Shown: positions 1-7,477 of the stretch, piece by piece | Position numbering within the stretch: the stretch's first letter is position 1 | Layout: each line of letters begins with the position of its first letter | Assembly: GCA_002717185.1 (NCBI GenBank) | Contig: PBDC01000068.1 | Span: forward strand, 1 to 20,186 | Length of the DNA: 20,186 bases | Direction: 5' to 3' | From: Rhodospirillaceae bacterium | Lineage (GTDB): Bacteria > Pseudomonadota > Alphaproteobacteria > UBA8366 > GCA-2717185 | Notes under the pieces: model-generated | What the model was told of the DNA's origin: nothing | The model's input: the letters and a program-made list of their open reading frames with translations, nothing else | Database searches by the model: none | Position numbers and translations under genes: made by a program

Positions 1-260
1 AATATGAAAGACGAACGTCTATTCATCTAGTGCGGTTGACAATCATCGCACAACAGAGAACGTGATCTACCGTGTTCATCCAAAGCGGCGATGCACATTA
101 CATCGGTCACACGGCCATATCGACATTTTCTGTTTCACGTTTAGTGAACGATTTATGGATAAGTATTACGAGCAACCTAAATGATTGACAGCTATAGCAG
201 TGCAAAGGTTTCTTAAGTGTTTTCCAAGACGCTCACTTTCGAACCTTACCATTACGACAT
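1..260. other. Left-edge region with no supported gene
   Basis: I see no convincing gene in this stretch, which lies beyond the terminator of the importer operon. A short open frame from the window edge ends in TAG at 28-30 and could be the last codons of a plus-strand gene outside the window, but eight or nine codons cannot support a call. TTGACA-like hexamers occur near 38 and 183 without a credible -10 partner. Confidence 0.4.
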
Positions 261-298
261 ACAAAAGAAGGCGATCTGGCCACCCAGCCAAATCGCCC
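261..298 (-). terminator. Rho-independent terminator of the ABC importer operon
   Basis: On the minus strand a hairpin with outer arms GGCGAT/ATCGCC (270-275 with 292-297) and an inner TGGC/GCCA stem (277-280 with 287-290) is followed at once by the T-rich run TTCTTTTGT (261-269). It begins 57 bases after the stop codon of the last permease gene, where an operon terminator is expected. The stem has one internal mismatch and the T run is broken by a C, so strength is uncertain. Confidence 0.7.
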
Positions 299-354
299 TC
301 TCAAATTGCAAGAAACGCGTTGTTTAATTCTGCGATATGTTGTCGAGAGGTTAC

Positions 355-1254
355 CTACTCTCGGCGCAGCCTCGGGTCGAGGATATCACGCACGGCATCG
401 CCAAACATGTTGAACCCGAATACAGTCAATGCGATCGAAAAACCAGGGAAAAAAGCGACCCAGAACGCGCTTTCGACGTACTCTTCTGCACCACCTTGCA
501 GCATCAATCCCCACGCTGGGACTGGTTCCTGCACTCCCATTCCAAGATAGGACAACGACGCCTCGGACAGGATCGCACCTCCAATCGCACTGGTCATGAT
601 AATCAAATAAGGCGCCATAACGTTTGGTAACATATGCCGGAAAATGATCCGCATATGATTAAAGCCCAACGCACGTGCTGCGTCGACGTAGGGAATTGCT
701 CGAATTTGCAGCGCATTCGATCGAACGATACGCGCGCAGTCGGGAATGTTCGGTAAAGTAATTGCCAGGATCACGTAATATAGTTCGTTGCCGAATATCG
801 ATACGATAGCGAGTGCCATGATGATCGCCGGGAAAGCCATGAACACGTCGATAAAGCGCATAAACAGCAAATCGAACGTCCCACTAAAATAAGCGCTCGC
901 AACACCGAGAACCAAACCAGTGGTAGCACCGCAAAAGGCCGCAACGAGCCCCACAAACAATGCAGTTCGAGCCCCATAAATTAACCTGGTTAGAATATCT
1001 CGCCCGAACTGATCAGTACCAACCCAATAATCAGCGCCGGGTGGTACCAGCATATTATCCCAATCATTATCAGTCGGATCGACCGGCGTAATCCAAGGCG
1101 CAAAAACAGAAAGAGTAATAAGTATTAAAACAATAATGGCACCGATGGTGCCCAACGGCTGCCGCTTTATTAAGTGTATTAACTTTTCGAAAAACGTTTG
1201 TGGTTCAAACTCCTGTGCAACCTCAAGATGATCGCTCACATTCGTAACGGTCAT
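355..1254 (-). CDS. Dpp/Opp-type ABC transporter permease, C subunit (second copy)
   Basis: Inner-membrane permease of a peptide/opine/nickel-type ABC importer, 299 residues, the usual DppC/OppC length. The N-terminal OppC segment (a membrane helix near residues 35-55) leads into the 'GTDQFGRD' motif at 79-86, which is typical of DppC proteins. The BPD_transp_1 domain follows, with the EAA loop 'DAARALG...RHMLPN' at about 191-211 that docks on the ATPase. It is the last gene of the operon and lies 105 bases after a paralogue of identical length; an ungapped hand count gives 195 of 299 identical positions. The start ATG has a GAGCGAG-like ribosome site. It presumably pairs with the single B subunit in place of, or together with, the other C subunit. 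Substrate unknown. Confidence 0.93.
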   Translation of the reverse strand: MTVTNVSDHLEVAQEFEPQTFFEKLIHLIKRQPLGTIGAIIVLILITLSVFAPWITPVDPTDNDWDNMLVPPGADYWVGTDQFGRDILTRLIYGARTALFVGLVAAFCGATTGLVLGVASAYFSGTFDLLFMRFIDVFMAFPAIIMALAIVSIFGNELYYVILAITLPNIPDCARIVRSNALQIRAIPYVDAARALGFNHMRIIFRHMLPNVMAPYLIIMTSAIGGAILSEASLSYLGMGVQEPVPAWGLMLQGGAEEYVESAFWVAFFPGFSIALTVFGFNMFGDAVRDILDPRLRRE

Positions 1255-1296
1255 GTGTACTCGCTCAGTTTTTTGTAATTCTGTCTAACCTAAATA

Positions 1297-1340
1297 ACAC
1301 CGGGCCGCCGCGCTCCTTAGGAAGCGCGACAGCCCGTGTG
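1297..1340 (-). promoter_or_regulatory. Intercistronic stem-loop between the two C-permease genes
   Basis: The gap between the two permease genes holds a long imperfect hairpin. The outer arms CGGGC/GCCCG extend with CAC/GTG across a one-base bulge. The inner arms GCGCTCC/GGAAGCGC have a one-base bulge around a TTA loop. On the transcribed (minus) strand it is followed by TTATTT, so it could act as a partial terminator or as an mRNA-stabilising structure limiting expression of the second copy. The function is an inference from position. Confidence 0.5.
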
Positions 1341-1359
1341 TTCAATCTGTGGAGCCGTT

Positions 1360-2259
1360 TTACTGCGTACGCAGCCGCGGGTCTAGTACGTCTCGGACAG
1401 AATCTCCAAAAAGATTGAAACCGAAAACCGCCAGCGAAATTGCGATGCCTGGAAATATAGCAATCCAAGGTTCGCTCTCGATATATTCCTCAGCACCACC
1501 CTGCAGCATAAGCCCCCAGGCCGCCGTCGGTTCCTGAACCCCAAGACCGAGATAGGACAGAGATGCCTCAAGCAAGATCGCCTGCCCCACAAAAGCGGTA
1601 ATCATAATGAGAAACGGTGCCATTACGTTTGGAGCCATGTGGCGCAAAATAATTCGAGCGTGAGTATAACCAAGAGCCCTAGCAGCATCGACATACGGAA
1701 TTTCACGGATGGCTAAAGCGTTAGACCGCACCACTCGCGCGCACCGAGGAATAAATGGAATTGTAATCGCGATGATCACGTTCTGCGTACTCGGACCAAA
1801 GATAGAAACGATGGCCAGCGCCATAATGATCAGCGGGAACGCCATGAAAACATCCATGACACGCTGGAATATCAGGTCAAAGGTTCGGCCGAAATAAGCA
1901 CTCATCACGCCCAGAACCAATCCCAAACACGCTCCGACAAATGAAGCAACAAATCCGACAAATAGTGCCGTACGAGCACCATAGATAAGGCGTGTCATTA
2001 TATCACGGCCGAATTGGTCGGTTCCCAAAAGGAACTCCCAACCCGGTGCTATAAGCATCGAAGCGAAATCATTTTCTTCCGGATCATACGGCGTTAGATA
2101 GTTTGCAAACACCGCCATCACAATCATCGCGATGACTACCAAAAAGCCCACTGTGCCAAGCGGTTGCTTCTTGATCATCTCAACAGTTTTTTGCCCAAAA
2201 GACTTCGTTTCCCGAAGGTCTTCCAGACCACCATCAGCGCTAACGTCGACTGTTGTCAT
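1360..2259 (-). CDS. Dpp/Opp-type ABC transporter permease, C subunit (first copy)
   Basis: Inner-membrane permease of the same importer, 299 residues. It has the OppC N-terminal helix, the 'GTDQFGRD' motif at 79-86, the transport domain and the EAA loop at about 191-211 ('DAARALG...RHMAPN'). It starts 11 bases after the B-permease stop, with a GGGGGAT ribosome site seven bases upstream of ATG, so the two are probably translationally linked. Differences from the downstream paralogue are concentrated in the first 75 residues and in segments near 155-160 and 221-230; the cytoplasmic loop and the C-terminus are nearly the same. A recent-to-intermediate tandem duplication is the simplest explanation. 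Confidence 0.93.
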   Translation of the reverse strand: MTTVDVSADGGLEDLRETKSFGQKTVEMIKKQPLGTVGFLVVIAMIVMAVFANYLTPYDPEENDFASMLIAPGWEFLLGTDQFGRDIMTRLIYGARTALFVGFVASFVGACLGLVLGVMSAYFGRTFDLIFQRVMDVFMAFPLIIMALAIVSIFGPSTQNVIIAITIPFIPRCARVVRSNALAIREIPYVDAARALGYTHARIILRHMAPNVMAPFLIMITAFVGQAILLEASLSYLGLGVQEPTAAWGLMLQGGAEEYIESEPWIAIFPGIAISLAVFGFNLFGDSVRDVLDPRLRTQ

Positions 2260-2270
2260 AATCTATCCCC

Positions 2271-3242
2271 CTAGCTGTACCGGATCCGAGGATCCAGCCA
2301 AGCATAAAAGATATCAACGATGAAATTCGTTACCACAAATATCAATGCCACCAGCATCACGAGTGCCTGTGTCATGTTAAAATCGTGATTTTGCACTGAT
2401 TCAACGAAAAGCTTACCAACGCCGTTTAAGTTAAACACCTGCTCCGTTACCACAAGACCGCCCATGAGAAAGGCAAACTCGATACCGATGACTGTCACAA
2501 CCGGCAGCATGGAATTTTTCAACGCATGTCGGTTGATGATGATCTTTTCGAAAAGGCCCTTGGCACGTGCCGTGCGGATATAGTCCTCACGCAACACTTC
2601 AAGAAGCGCAGAGCGGGTCATTCGGGTAGCGACCGCAGAATAACGATAACCCGTTGCAATCGCGGGCCAAATTAGCTGCACCAAATTACTGACTGGATCT
2701 ACAAACGGCGAAACATATTCGATCGGTGGCATCCAAGGCTCACCGAACCAAGCCTGCGTCGAAATTAAAAGACCCAGGATAATCATGATACCTAGCCAGA
2801 AAGATGGAATAGCTATGCCAGCGATGCTGAAGGTTCGCACCACATAATCCAGCCAAGTGTCTTGTCGTATCGCCGATATAGTCCCAAGTGGAATCGCAAT
2901 TACAACAGATATCAGTGTCGCCATTATCGCAATTTGTACTGATAGCTGGAATCGAAGATTAATTTCGTGGGTAATCGCTTTGCCAGTCCACATGGATTGA
3001 CCAAGGTCGAAGACCATAAATCCATAAATGAAATCGCCAAATTGCACAATTTTGGGATCGTTCAGACCTAGTTCTTCTTGGCAGACTGCAATCGCCTCAT
3101 CATCGACGAAGCCCCCTTCGCCGGACATCCGCAACTCGCAAACATCACCTGGAATAAGCCGCAATAGGAAGAATACTAGGCAAGCCGCCCCGAACAATGT
3201 CGGGACCATTAGTAATACGCGTTTGATTGTATATTTTAACAT
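2271..3242 (-). CDS. Dpp/Opp-type ABC transporter permease, B subunit
   Basis: Inner-membrane permease, 323 residues from the ATG at 3242. A longer frame opens upstream, but its extra 17 codons lie partly inside a perfect stem-loop and do not resemble the family. The chosen start gives the standard DppB opening 'MLKYTIKRVLLMVPTLFG' with its first membrane helix. The family hallmarks follow: a periplasmic segment at about residues 40-80, the BPD_transp_1 domain, and the EAA loop 'YIRTARAKGL...RHALKNSMLP' in the second half. It ends 'DIFYAWLDPRIRYS', a typical DppB C-terminus. It is the only B subunit in the operon, facing two alternative C subunits. Confidence 0.95.
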   Translation of the reverse strand: MLKYTIKRVLLMVPTLFGAACLVFFLLRLIPGDVCELRMSGEGGFVDDEAIAVCQEELGLNDPKIVQFGDFIYGFMVFDLGQSMWTGKAITHEINLRFQLSVQIAIMATLISVVIAIPLGTISAIRQDTWLDYVVRTFSIAGIAIPSFWLGIMIILGLLISTQAWFGEPWMPPIEYVSPFVDPVSNLVQLIWPAIATGYRYSAVATRMTRSALLEVLREDYIRTARAKGLFEKIIINRHALKNSMLPVVTVIGIEFAFLMGGLVVTEQVFNLNGVGKLFVESVQNHDFNMTQALVMLVALIFVVTNFIVDIFYAWLDPRIRYS

Positions 3243-3275
3243 CGCCTTGAAATCACATCCTGATTTTGAAGTAAT

Positions 3276-3309
3276 GCTCCCGCCGCATATCAAATGATGC
3301 GGCGGGAGC
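3276..3309 (-). promoter_or_regulatory. Perfect 13-bp intercistronic stem-loop between binding protein and permease genes
   Basis: The arms GCTCCCGCCGCAT (3276-3288) and ATGCGGCGGGAGC (3297-3309) are perfect complements around an 8-base loop. It lies between the binding-protein stop (3341) and the permease-B start (3242). In this position, known in operons such as malE-malF, such structures stabilise the upstream mRNA and lower downstream expression, so that binding protein exceeds permease. On the minus strand no clean T run follows (ATTACTT), so an attenuating or protective stem fits better than a full terminator. Confidence 0.75.
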
Positions 3310-3340
3310 GTATTTTTACTTCAGCTCTTAAACGGGAGCC

Positions 3341-4960
3341 TTATTTGTCCAACCAAACTTGATCCAGGCTCTGGTTCAAGTAGTGGCTCGGTGCAATGTT
3401 CCAGCCCTTCACGTAGGAGCGGTGAGGGTTGATTTTGTACCACCAGAAGTTCACCGCGAAGTGAGCCTTTTCATCGAGGCCACGCTTTTCATACTTACGC
3501 ATGATTGCCCGCGCCTCGGCTGGATCGCCTGTGCGGTTCATCTGATCATACCACTTGTCCATGGTACGGTCGATGTAGTTACCACGATTGTTCGTCGCGA
3601 TATCGGCCGACTGCCATTTGGAGGCATCAATCAACGGATTGACAACGCCCTGGCAGTTGAAGTCGATCATAGTTTCCTGATCTTTCTTCTTCCTAAACTT
3701 GGCGTACCAAGGACCGGTCGGAAGAACGATCTGGTTCGGGACCAGGCCAACCTTCTTCCACTGACCCAGCATCCAAGTGCCGACAACCTTATAAGGCTGG
3801 TCAACCGCCCGGTTTAGAAGCTCTACCTTCATCCCGGACACACCGGCATCGGCAAGAAGCTTCTTGGCTTTAGCCTGACTACCCTTAAGATCGTCACTGT
3901 AGCCGATCATCTCTTGAAGTTCAGACTTCTTCGCTGCCAGAGAGTGGTTCGGGAAAACCATTCCGCCGACCGTCTTCACGATAGCAATCTTCGAGAGATA
4001 CTTCGAACCGCCCCAACGATCCATTGCCAATGTAAGGGCTTGCCTGATACGAACATCCTGGAATTTCTTCAGCTTCTGATTGGCGCTGAAGCCCATGACG
4101 CAGTTCCAGTCGCTCTCTTGGACTGTGATTTTGTCGCCGAGAGCTTTCTTCAGGTCGTCACGAGCCTTCGGTGGGAAGGCGCGGAATTCGATCTGTGCCC
4201 GGTCGCCACGAATTGCTTGCAAGCGAACCGCCATTTTTGGCGCGGAAATGGCCTTATAGCCATCGAGATAGGGCTTCTTCTTTCCGTCTTTACCCATCAA
4301 GTGGTAGCTGCCATAGCGCTTGCCTTCGACAAAAGCGCCCGGCTGATGCTGCACAAAGGTAAATGCACCGGTACCATTAATGTTTTTCTGGTGCCAAGTG
4401 TAACCGTGCGTATCAAGGTCTTTCTTCGAATAAACAAAATTGAATGGCGTAGCCAATGCGGGGATGAAGCCACCCGTCGCATACTTCAGCTTGAAAACCA
4501 TTTCGTATTTGCCAGTCTTCTCGACCTTGTCCACCATCCCGTAAAAGGCTTTACGCGAACTGGCGATGCCTTTCGGTGGGAAAATCAATTTGCCGTAGGT
4601 GGAAACGATATCATCGGCCGTCAGGGGTGTTCCATCATGGAACTTTACGTCCTCACGAATTTTGAACGTATAAGTCTTTCCGCCATCCGACACTTTCCAA
4701 TTTTCACAAACGTCGCACTGGAAATCGCTGGTCGACTGCGGGTTGTCCGGATTGACCCGGATTAAAAGGCTATAAAACGGACGGATCGGATGGATCATAC
4801 CGAACGTCGTTTCACGGTGACCGTCGTAGGACGGGATTTTACTGCCAACAACAATATTAAGTGTGCCACCTCGCTTTACCGCCATGGCGGGCGAGGCTGC
4901 AACGAGAGCAAAGGCAGCACCTGCTCCCAATGCAATCGCTAGTTTAGATCTGGGTTTCAT
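3341..4960 (-). CDS. Periplasmic solute-binding protein of the Dpp/Opp importer (SBP_bac_5 family)
   Basis: Extracytoplasmic receptor that delivers substrate to the permeases. With the start at 4960 it is 539 residues. This start has the ribosome site AAGGAG eight bases upstream; 16 extra upstream codons are open but lack such a site. The first 27 residues form a signal peptide: charged MKPRSK, a hydrophobic alanine-rich core, and cleavage after 'SPAMA'. No lipobox cysteine follows, so it is a soluble periplasmic protein. The mature protein starts 'VKRGGTLNI' and contains the family signature 'FKIREDVKFHDGTPLTADDIV' split by 'KIREDVKFHDG' near residue 110. Family members bind peptides, opines, nickel-chelates or sugars, and nothing visible here decides between them. 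It follows the two ATPase genes after a 151-base gap. Confidence 0.93.
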   Translation of the reverse strand: MKPRSKLAIALGAGAAFALVAASPAMAVKRGGTLNIVVGSKIPSYDGHRETTFGMIHPIRPFYSLLIRVNPDNPQSTSDFQCDVCENWKVSDGGKTYTFKIREDVKFHDGTPLTADDIVSTYGKLIFPPKGIASSRKAFYGMVDKVEKTGKYEMVFKLKYATGGFIPALATPFNFVYSKKDLDTHGYTWHQKNINGTGAFTFVQHQPGAFVEGKRYGSYHLMGKDGKKKPYLDGYKAISAPKMAVRLQAIRGDRAQIEFRAFPPKARDDLKKALGDKITVQESDWNCVMGFSANQKLKKFQDVRIRQALTLAMDRWGGSKYLSKIAIVKTVGGMVFPNHSLAAKKSELQEMIGYSDDLKGSQAKAKKLLADAGVSGMKVELLNRAVDQPYKVVGTWMLGQWKKVGLVPNQIVLPTGPWYAKFRKKKDQETMIDFNCQGVVNPLIDASKWQSADIATNNRGNYIDRTMDKWYDQMNRTGDPAEARAIMRKYEKRGLDEKAHFAVNFWWYKINPHRSYVKGWNIAPSHYLNQSLDQVWLDK

Positions 4961-5016
4961 ATTCGCTTCTCCTTCCCTGTTTACCGAGAGCATAATCAAA
5001 GCTCTCATTAACCAGT

Positions 5017-5046
5017 TGTAGCGGATAACCGCCTAAATTTTGTCAA
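5017..5046 (-). promoter_or_regulatory. Possible internal promoter before the binding-protein gene
   Basis: On the minus strand a perfect -35 hexamer TTGACA (5041-5046) is followed 18 bases later by a weak -10, GCTACA (5017-5022). It sits in the 151-base gap between the second ATPase gene and the binding-protein gene, where a secondary promoter would boost the receptor. A small GCGG/CCGC inverted repeat lies between the boxes. The weak -10 keeps confidence low. Confidence 0.25.
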
Positions 5047-5111
5047 ACCTAAGCGTATCCGAGTTCGCCTCCCAGCGGCGTTCTGCATGTTGCCCCGAAT
5101 ATCGGGACCAG

Positions 5112-6131
5112 TCAAACCTCCGAGCACGCAACCCAATGGTTTGGTTTCACTTCTCGAAATTCCGGAATGGCTTGCTTACAGCCGTCTACCGCTAATGTGC
5201 ATCGCGGGTGAAAAACGCATCCGGGCGGTGGGTTCATCGGACTAGGTATTTCACCGGTAACAATCTTGTGTTCGCGTGCTCCTTCAATCGTTGGATCCGG
5301 GATCGGCACCGCGTCGAGGAGGGCACGCGTATAGGGATGGATCGGATTATCAAACAACTCGTCGCAGTCCGCTAATTCAACCATCTTACCCAAATACATA
5401 ACTGCAACGCGATGGCAGATATGCCGAACAACACTCAAGTCATGCGAAATGAACAGATAGGTCAAGCCAAACTCGTCGCGTAGATCCTCAAGCAGATTAA
5501 TAACCTGCGCCTGGATCGACACATCTAGAGCCGAAACCGCCTCGTCGCAAACGATGAACTGCGGATCCACTGACAGCGCTCTAGCGATGCCAACGCGTTG
5601 ACGCTGACCACCGCTCATTTCATGCGGATATCGATCGGCAAAACGGGTGCTCAAACCGCAAATATTCAGCAGTTCCATAACCCGCTTATCGCGGCCCTGC
5701 TTGTCCGGAATAATCCCATGCACACGCATCGGCTCTGCCAAAATTTCACCGATCTTCATCCGCGGGTTCAGAGAACTGAAAGGGTCCTGGAAGATCACCT
5801 GCACATTCTGACGGTATTCGCTCATCTGTGCCTTATTGAAGGCAGTAACGTCATTGCCATCAAACTTGATCGATCCAGATGTGATCTTTTCAAGCTGCAA
5901 AATGCAGCGGCCAGTCGTAGTCTTGCCGCAGCCAGATTCACCAACCAATCCCAGGGTTTCACCCTTGTGCATGGCAAAGGAAATACCGTCGACCGCTTTC
6001 ACCTCTGCAACTTTGCGCTGGATGATGATGCCTTCGGTAACCGGAAAGTACATCCGCAGGTCATTGACCTGCAGGAAGTCAGATTGCTGCGCGGCACTCG
6101 CTCCCGCAGACGTTTCTTCTACCGCGCTCAT
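5112..6131 (-). CDS. Dpp/Opp-type ABC transporter ATPase, F subunit
   Basis: Cytoplasmic ATPase that powers the importer, 339 residues. Visible motifs in order: Walker A 'GESGCGKT' (64-71), Q-loop 'VIFQDPFSSLNPRM', ABC signature 'MSGGQRQRVGIARAL', Walker B 'FIVCDEAVSALDVS' and H-loop 'LFISHDLSVV'. The C-terminal oligopeptide-transporter extension carries the spaced cysteines of 'GCVFHPRCTLAVDGC' plus a final cysteine near the end, a pattern linked in some DppD-type proteins to an iron-sulfur cluster. The N-terminus, with 'YFPVTEGIIIQRKVAEVKAV', is DppF/OppF-like. Its ATG overlaps the TGA of the preceding ATPase gene (6128-6131), so the two subunits are translationally coupled and presumably made in equal amounts. 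Confidence 0.95.
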   Translation of the reverse strand: MSAVEETSAGASAAQQSDFLQVNDLRMYFPVTEGIIIQRKVAEVKAVDGISFAMHKGETLGLVGESGCGKTTTGRCILQLEKITSGSIKFDGNDVTAFNKAQMSEYRQNVQVIFQDPFSSLNPRMKIGEILAEPMRVHGIIPDKQGRDKRVMELLNICGLSTRFADRYPHEMSGGQRQRVGIARALSVDPQFIVCDEAVSALDVSIQAQVINLLEDLRDEFGLTYLFISHDLSVVRHICHRVAVMYLGKMVELADCDELFDNPIHPYTRALLDAVPIPDPTIEGAREHKIVTGEIPSPMNPPPGCVFHPRCTLAVDGCKQAIPEFREVKPNHWVACSEV

Positions 6132-7126
6132 GACGCCTCCTTGGTTGGGCTCTCCAAATTGTCTTTATTAAAGCAAGCTGCGTAGTGGATGCCCTCAACA
6201 TGTTCAGTTGGTGGGAAAGATTTGGCACATCCTTCGTCGGCAAAGCGGCAACGCGGGCGGAATGAACATCCTTCGTCAAGCTTGGCTAGGTCCGGCGGCT
6301 GCCCATCAACCGGATCGAGTTTGGCACCGCGCGGCTGGTCTAACCGCGGTACAGACTTCAGCAACGCAAGCGTGTAGGGATGCTTCGGATTATGGTAGAT
6401 ATCCTCCGCCGTTCCGCTCTCGATGATTTTGCCCGCATACATCACGTTCACGCGGTCAGCATACCTAGCCACGACACCCAGATTGTGGGTAATGATGATC
6501 ATCGCGACACCCAGTTCACGGGTCAGATTCTTCATCAGCTCCAGGATCTGTGCCTGGATCGTTACATCAAGTGCAGTTGTCGGTTCGTCGGCGATAATCA
6601 ACTTAGGCTCGCAACTCAGCGCCATAGCGATCATGACACGTTGACGCATGCCGCCGCTAAGGTGATGGGGATACTGTTCCAAACGCCGTTCGGCATCAGA
6701 CATACCAACGAGCCCCAAAAGCTCCACCGCCCTTGCCAGGGCCGTCTCGTCGTCGACGTCGAGATGCTGTTGTACGGTTTCTTTTAATTGCAACCCGATA
6801 CTGAGAACAGGGTTCAGCGAGGTCATCGGTTCTTGAAAGACCATGGCAATATTGTTACCGCGGACCTTGCGCATCTCTTCTTCTTCGAGCTGCAAAAGGT
6901 CATTGCCTTGGAATAAGATTTTGCCGTCGACAACACGACCAGCGGGCTCCGCGACCAGACGCATGATGGAAAGGGCCGTGACGGACTTACCACAGCCGGA
7001 TTCGCCTACCACTGCGACTGTCTCGCCTTCTTCCACATCATAAGTGACGCCGTCTACGGCCTTCACCGTTCCTGCTGACGTGAAGAACTGTGTCCTCAGG
7101 CCCTGAATTTTAAGTAGCTCGGTCAC
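6128..7126 (-). CDS. Dpp/Opp-type ABC transporter ATPase, D subunit
   Basis: Partner ATPase of the importer and first gene of the operon, 332 residues from a GTG at 7126. That GTG is preceded by GGGAGG four bases upstream. An in-frame ATG 16 codons further up adds residues that do not belong to the family and would contain the ribosome site itself. Motifs: Walker A 'GESGCGKS' (41-48), Q-loop '[14 protein letters not shown]', signature '[15 protein letters not shown]', Walker B '[14 protein letters not shown]', H-loop '[10 protein letters not shown]'. The C-terminal extension has the four-cysteine pattern including '[15 protein letters not shown]'. The 'MSL/RQRV' signature and D-type Walker B mark the D rather than F subunit. 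Its stop overlaps the next gene's ATG. Confidence 0.95.
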   Translation of the reverse strand: MTELLKIQGLRTQFFTSAGTVKAVDGVTYDVEEGETVAVVGESGCGKSVTALSIMRLVAEPAGRVVDGKILFQGNDLLQLEEEEMRKVRGNNIAMVFQEPMTSLNPVLSIGLQLKETVQQHLDVDDETALARAVELLGLVGMSDAERRLEQYPHHLSGGMRQRVMIAMALSCEPKLIIADEPTTALDVTIQAQILELMKNLTRELGVAMIIITHNLGVVARYADRVNVMYAGKIIESGTAEDIYHNPKHPYTLALLKSVPRLDQPRGAKLDPVDGQPPDLAKLDEGCSFRPRCRFADEGCAKSFPPTEHVEGIHYAACFNKDNLESPTKEAS

Positions 7127-7179
7127 GACACCTCCCTCATATCCCGTATTCGCTTCTTCCCAGGCGAGATTCAAAACGG

Positions 7180-7208
7180 ACGCTAGAGTTCCGTTTGCGC
7201 GATGTCAA
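7180..7208 (-). promoter_or_regulatory. Candidate sigma-70 promoter of the importer operon
   Basis: A perfect -35 TTGACA (minus strand, 7203-7208) stands 17 bases from TAGCGT (7180-7185), which keeps the T, A and final T of a -10 box. The predicted transcript would start about 45 bases before the GTG of the first ATPase gene. The spacing is ideal but the -10 is weak. Confidence 0.4.
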
Positions 7209-7450
7209 TCGGCAACCAACGTCACGCATTACAGCAGCCGTGACTTTAATCTTCACGGCAAGAATTCGATCGGCGCTTCTACACAGCCGTACCAGTCATA
7301 GCAAGCACAATGGGTTGAAAATCTGTATAAATTTTCTGATGGAATTTTGGACACGAGAAGCATCAGCGCAATTGCCGCCGCCAATGGATCGGCTCATTTA
7401 ATCAGCATCTGCGACAATTAGTTTTCTAATCTGTCTCGCCGCCAGCGTCG

Positions 7451-7477
7451 AAAACATTAAATCCGATGGGCCACCGG
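7451..7477 (-). terminator. Weak possible terminator after the ThDP-enzyme gene
   Basis: Directly after the TAG stop the minus strand can form a six-pair stem CCGGTG/CATCGG (one G-U pair) with a GCC loop, followed by ATTTAATGTTTT. The short stem and interrupted T run make this tentative. Confidence 0.28.

Larger units (their letters stand above)
7127..7477. other. 351-bp gap upstream of the importer operon
   Basis: This gap separates the ThDP-enzyme stop from the first importer gene, both on the minus strand. I see no coding sequence in it. It contains a candidate importer promoter (7180-7208) and a weak hairpin after the ThDP gene. The middle part, about 7290-7350, is AT-rich. No riboswitch or clear operator was recognised. 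Confidence 0.5.

Noticed and set aside
3914..4765. Long 283-codon plus-strand frame inside the binding-protein gene
   Set aside because: It is antisense to a full-length gene with clear signal peptide and family motifs; the frame is a by-product of codon bias.
5042..5119. Nine-base direct repeat AGGTTTGAC (minus strand) at 5111-5119 and 5042-5050
   Set aside because: One copy is fixed by the end of the ATPase coding sequence and the other contains the TTGACA hexamer; two copies 69 bases apart are easily coincidental.
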